Positions 63,333-64,000 of a DNA stretch of 64,000 bases are shown piece by piece. Source of the stretch: Halomonas sp. JB37 (GTDB lineage Bacteria; Pseudomonadota; Gammaproteobacteria; Pseudomonadales; Halomonadaceae); NCBI RefSeq assembly GCF_002332255.1, contig NZ_NRGW01000001.1, positions 3,410,001-3,474,000 of the forward strand. The letters run 5' to 3'. The position numbers were made by a program, and so were the translations under genes. How positions within the stretch are numbered: the stretch's first letter is position 1; the number at the start of each line of letters is the position of its first letter. The notes beneath the pieces were generated by a model. That model saw nothing but the letters and a program-made list of their open reading frames with translations, made no database searches and was not told the origin of the DNA.

Positions 63333-63572
63333 TCACGATCTTTTGAGCGGTAAACGTCGCGCCATAATGGCCGCGCTTAGGGAATAGAACCGCACTGATT
63401 GCCGCTCTGACTGAGCCAGCGCGAATCAGCCCATCCAGTCTCTGTGGTGGTTGGTTAAACCACGCAGTTCAGCTTCCAACTGTTCACGGGGCGGCGCTTC
63501 AAAATGGACAGTAGGCCGATCAAGCCGCCCCGACACCACTTGCACCGAGTGAACGCCTCGCAGCTCGCCTGT
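63333..63572 (-). pseudogene. Remnant of a Fic-family gene
   Basis: On the minus strand, one frame reads VQVVSGRLDRPTVHFEAPP followed by REQLEAEL, which matches the middle of Fic-domain proteins (typically QVVSGPIGR..VHFEAPPA..L). It stops at 63426. Just downstream a shifted frame reads ERQSVRFYSLSAAIMARR, matching the segment after the Fic active site (RFYSMS.QI). The catalytic HPFxDGNGR region between them has been deleted. This is decayed and cannot be functional. Confidence 0.6.
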
Positions 63573-63632
63573 CTATCTCGTGCTGAGGCGCAAACGATAG
63601 AGTAATGTCGCGCTCTTGTGGATGCAGCGAGT

Positions 63633-64000
63633 TCAATCGCGCGTCGTCAAGCGTTGAGCTCGTCTCCGCTGGGCAGCCACCACGGCCACTACCGCGACGC
63701 AAAGGATGGCGGCAACACCCGCCAGCACAAAATGGGAAAGACTGCTCAGCCGCTCAAAAAGTGGCGCGATTGCCTGACCACACACATAACCGAGCGTGAC
63801 CCAGGCCGTTGACCAGATCAACGCCGAAATAGCATTGAGCAGGATAAATCGTGGCCAAGGAAAGTTGGTCGTGCCGATGGTCACCGCACCGACCATGCGT
63901 AGTCCGTAAAGGAATCGCAAGGAGAACGCGAAAACGTTCGGGTGGGCGTTGAACGTCGTCAGTACACGCCCACCTGCCGCGCTCCCCTGAACCGAACGAA
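63633..64000 (-). CDS. DedA-family membrane protein, N-terminus outside the window
   Basis: About 122 codons of a protein whose start lies beyond the window edge. HPNVFAFSLRFLYGLR and then MVGAVTIGTTNFPWPRFILLNAISALIW are typical of the C-terminal half of DedA/SNARE-associated proteins, which act as phospholipid scramblases or flippases. It ends with two helices and a basic tail (AQRRRAQRLTTRD). Immediately downstream lies the Fic remnant. Confidence 0.78.
   Translation of the reverse strand, partial: RSVQGSAAGGRVLTTFNAHPNVFAFSLRFLYGLRMVGAVTIGTTNFPWPRFILLNAISALIWSTAWVTLGYVCGQAIAPLFERLSSLSHFVLAGVAAILCVAVVAVVAAQRRRAQRLTTRD

Overview
The window looks like the chromosome of a moderately halophilic gammaproteobacterium, most likely Halomonadaceae (Halomonas or a relative). 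This is judged from overall gene content, GC-rich coding sequence with AT-rich spacers, six LysR regulators, and close family likeness to gammaproteobacterial proteins. I cannot name a species. No rRNA, tRNA, CRISPR array, transposase or integrase was seen.

Layout. 1-9.8 kb: a truncated DUF2157 membrane protein, SseA sulfurtransferase, a membrane-anchored FMN glutamate-synthase-like protein, the MsrPQ periplasmic methionine sulfoxide repair pair, an exported S8 peptidase with a Glu where the catalytic Asp is expected, MdaB quinone reductase with a divergent LysR, and a DUF1275 protein. 10-13.2 kb: an AaeXAB-like aromatic-acid efflux operon. 13.5-17.5 kb: a DUF805 protein, a frameshifted K+ channel, and glpFK. 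18-24.2 kb: a siderophore uptake locus (TonB receptor, binding protein, two permeases, ATPase).

24.2-35.2 kb is a regulator-rich accessory stretch. It holds two similar minus-strand modules, each a metallopeptidase-fold hydrolase followed by a YfcC-family carrier (M20+YfcC and M24+YfcC), each next to a LysR gene. Between them lie a RidA-like protein, an EamA exporter, two more LysR genes and the stub of a TetR regulator. 35.5-38.2 kb: DUF2231 plus a PQQ-type sugar dehydrogenase, a DUF697-like protein and a DUF1330 protein.

38.2-46.05 kb is the most striking region. A 7.85 kb block is bracketed by a perfect 44-bp direct repeat made of the 3' end of the DUF1330 gene. Inside are an IclR regulator, a class III CoA-transferase, a short citrate-synthase-fold lyase, a D-2-hydroxyacid dehydrogenase, an RraA-family aldolase and a complete tripartite tricarboxylate transporter (TctCBA). 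This reads as a mobile, self-contained uptake and degradation cassette for an unidentified carboxylic acid. Two matching GTTCT-N7-AGAAC palindromes sit in its divergent promoter.

46.1-57.4 kb carries drug and stress export: a Bcr/CflA and a DHA2 MFS pump, an AdeAB-like RND pump with a divergent AdeRS-like two-component system (tandem 14-bp repeats and a 16-bp palindrome in the spacer), a TauE/SafE exporter and an AraC regulator. 57.8-64 kb: a DUF808 protein, an AbiEi/AbiEii type IV toxin-antitoxin pair close to remnants of a GFA-family gene and a Fic-family gene, a LysR/SDR divergent pair, a small exported protein and a truncated DedA protein.
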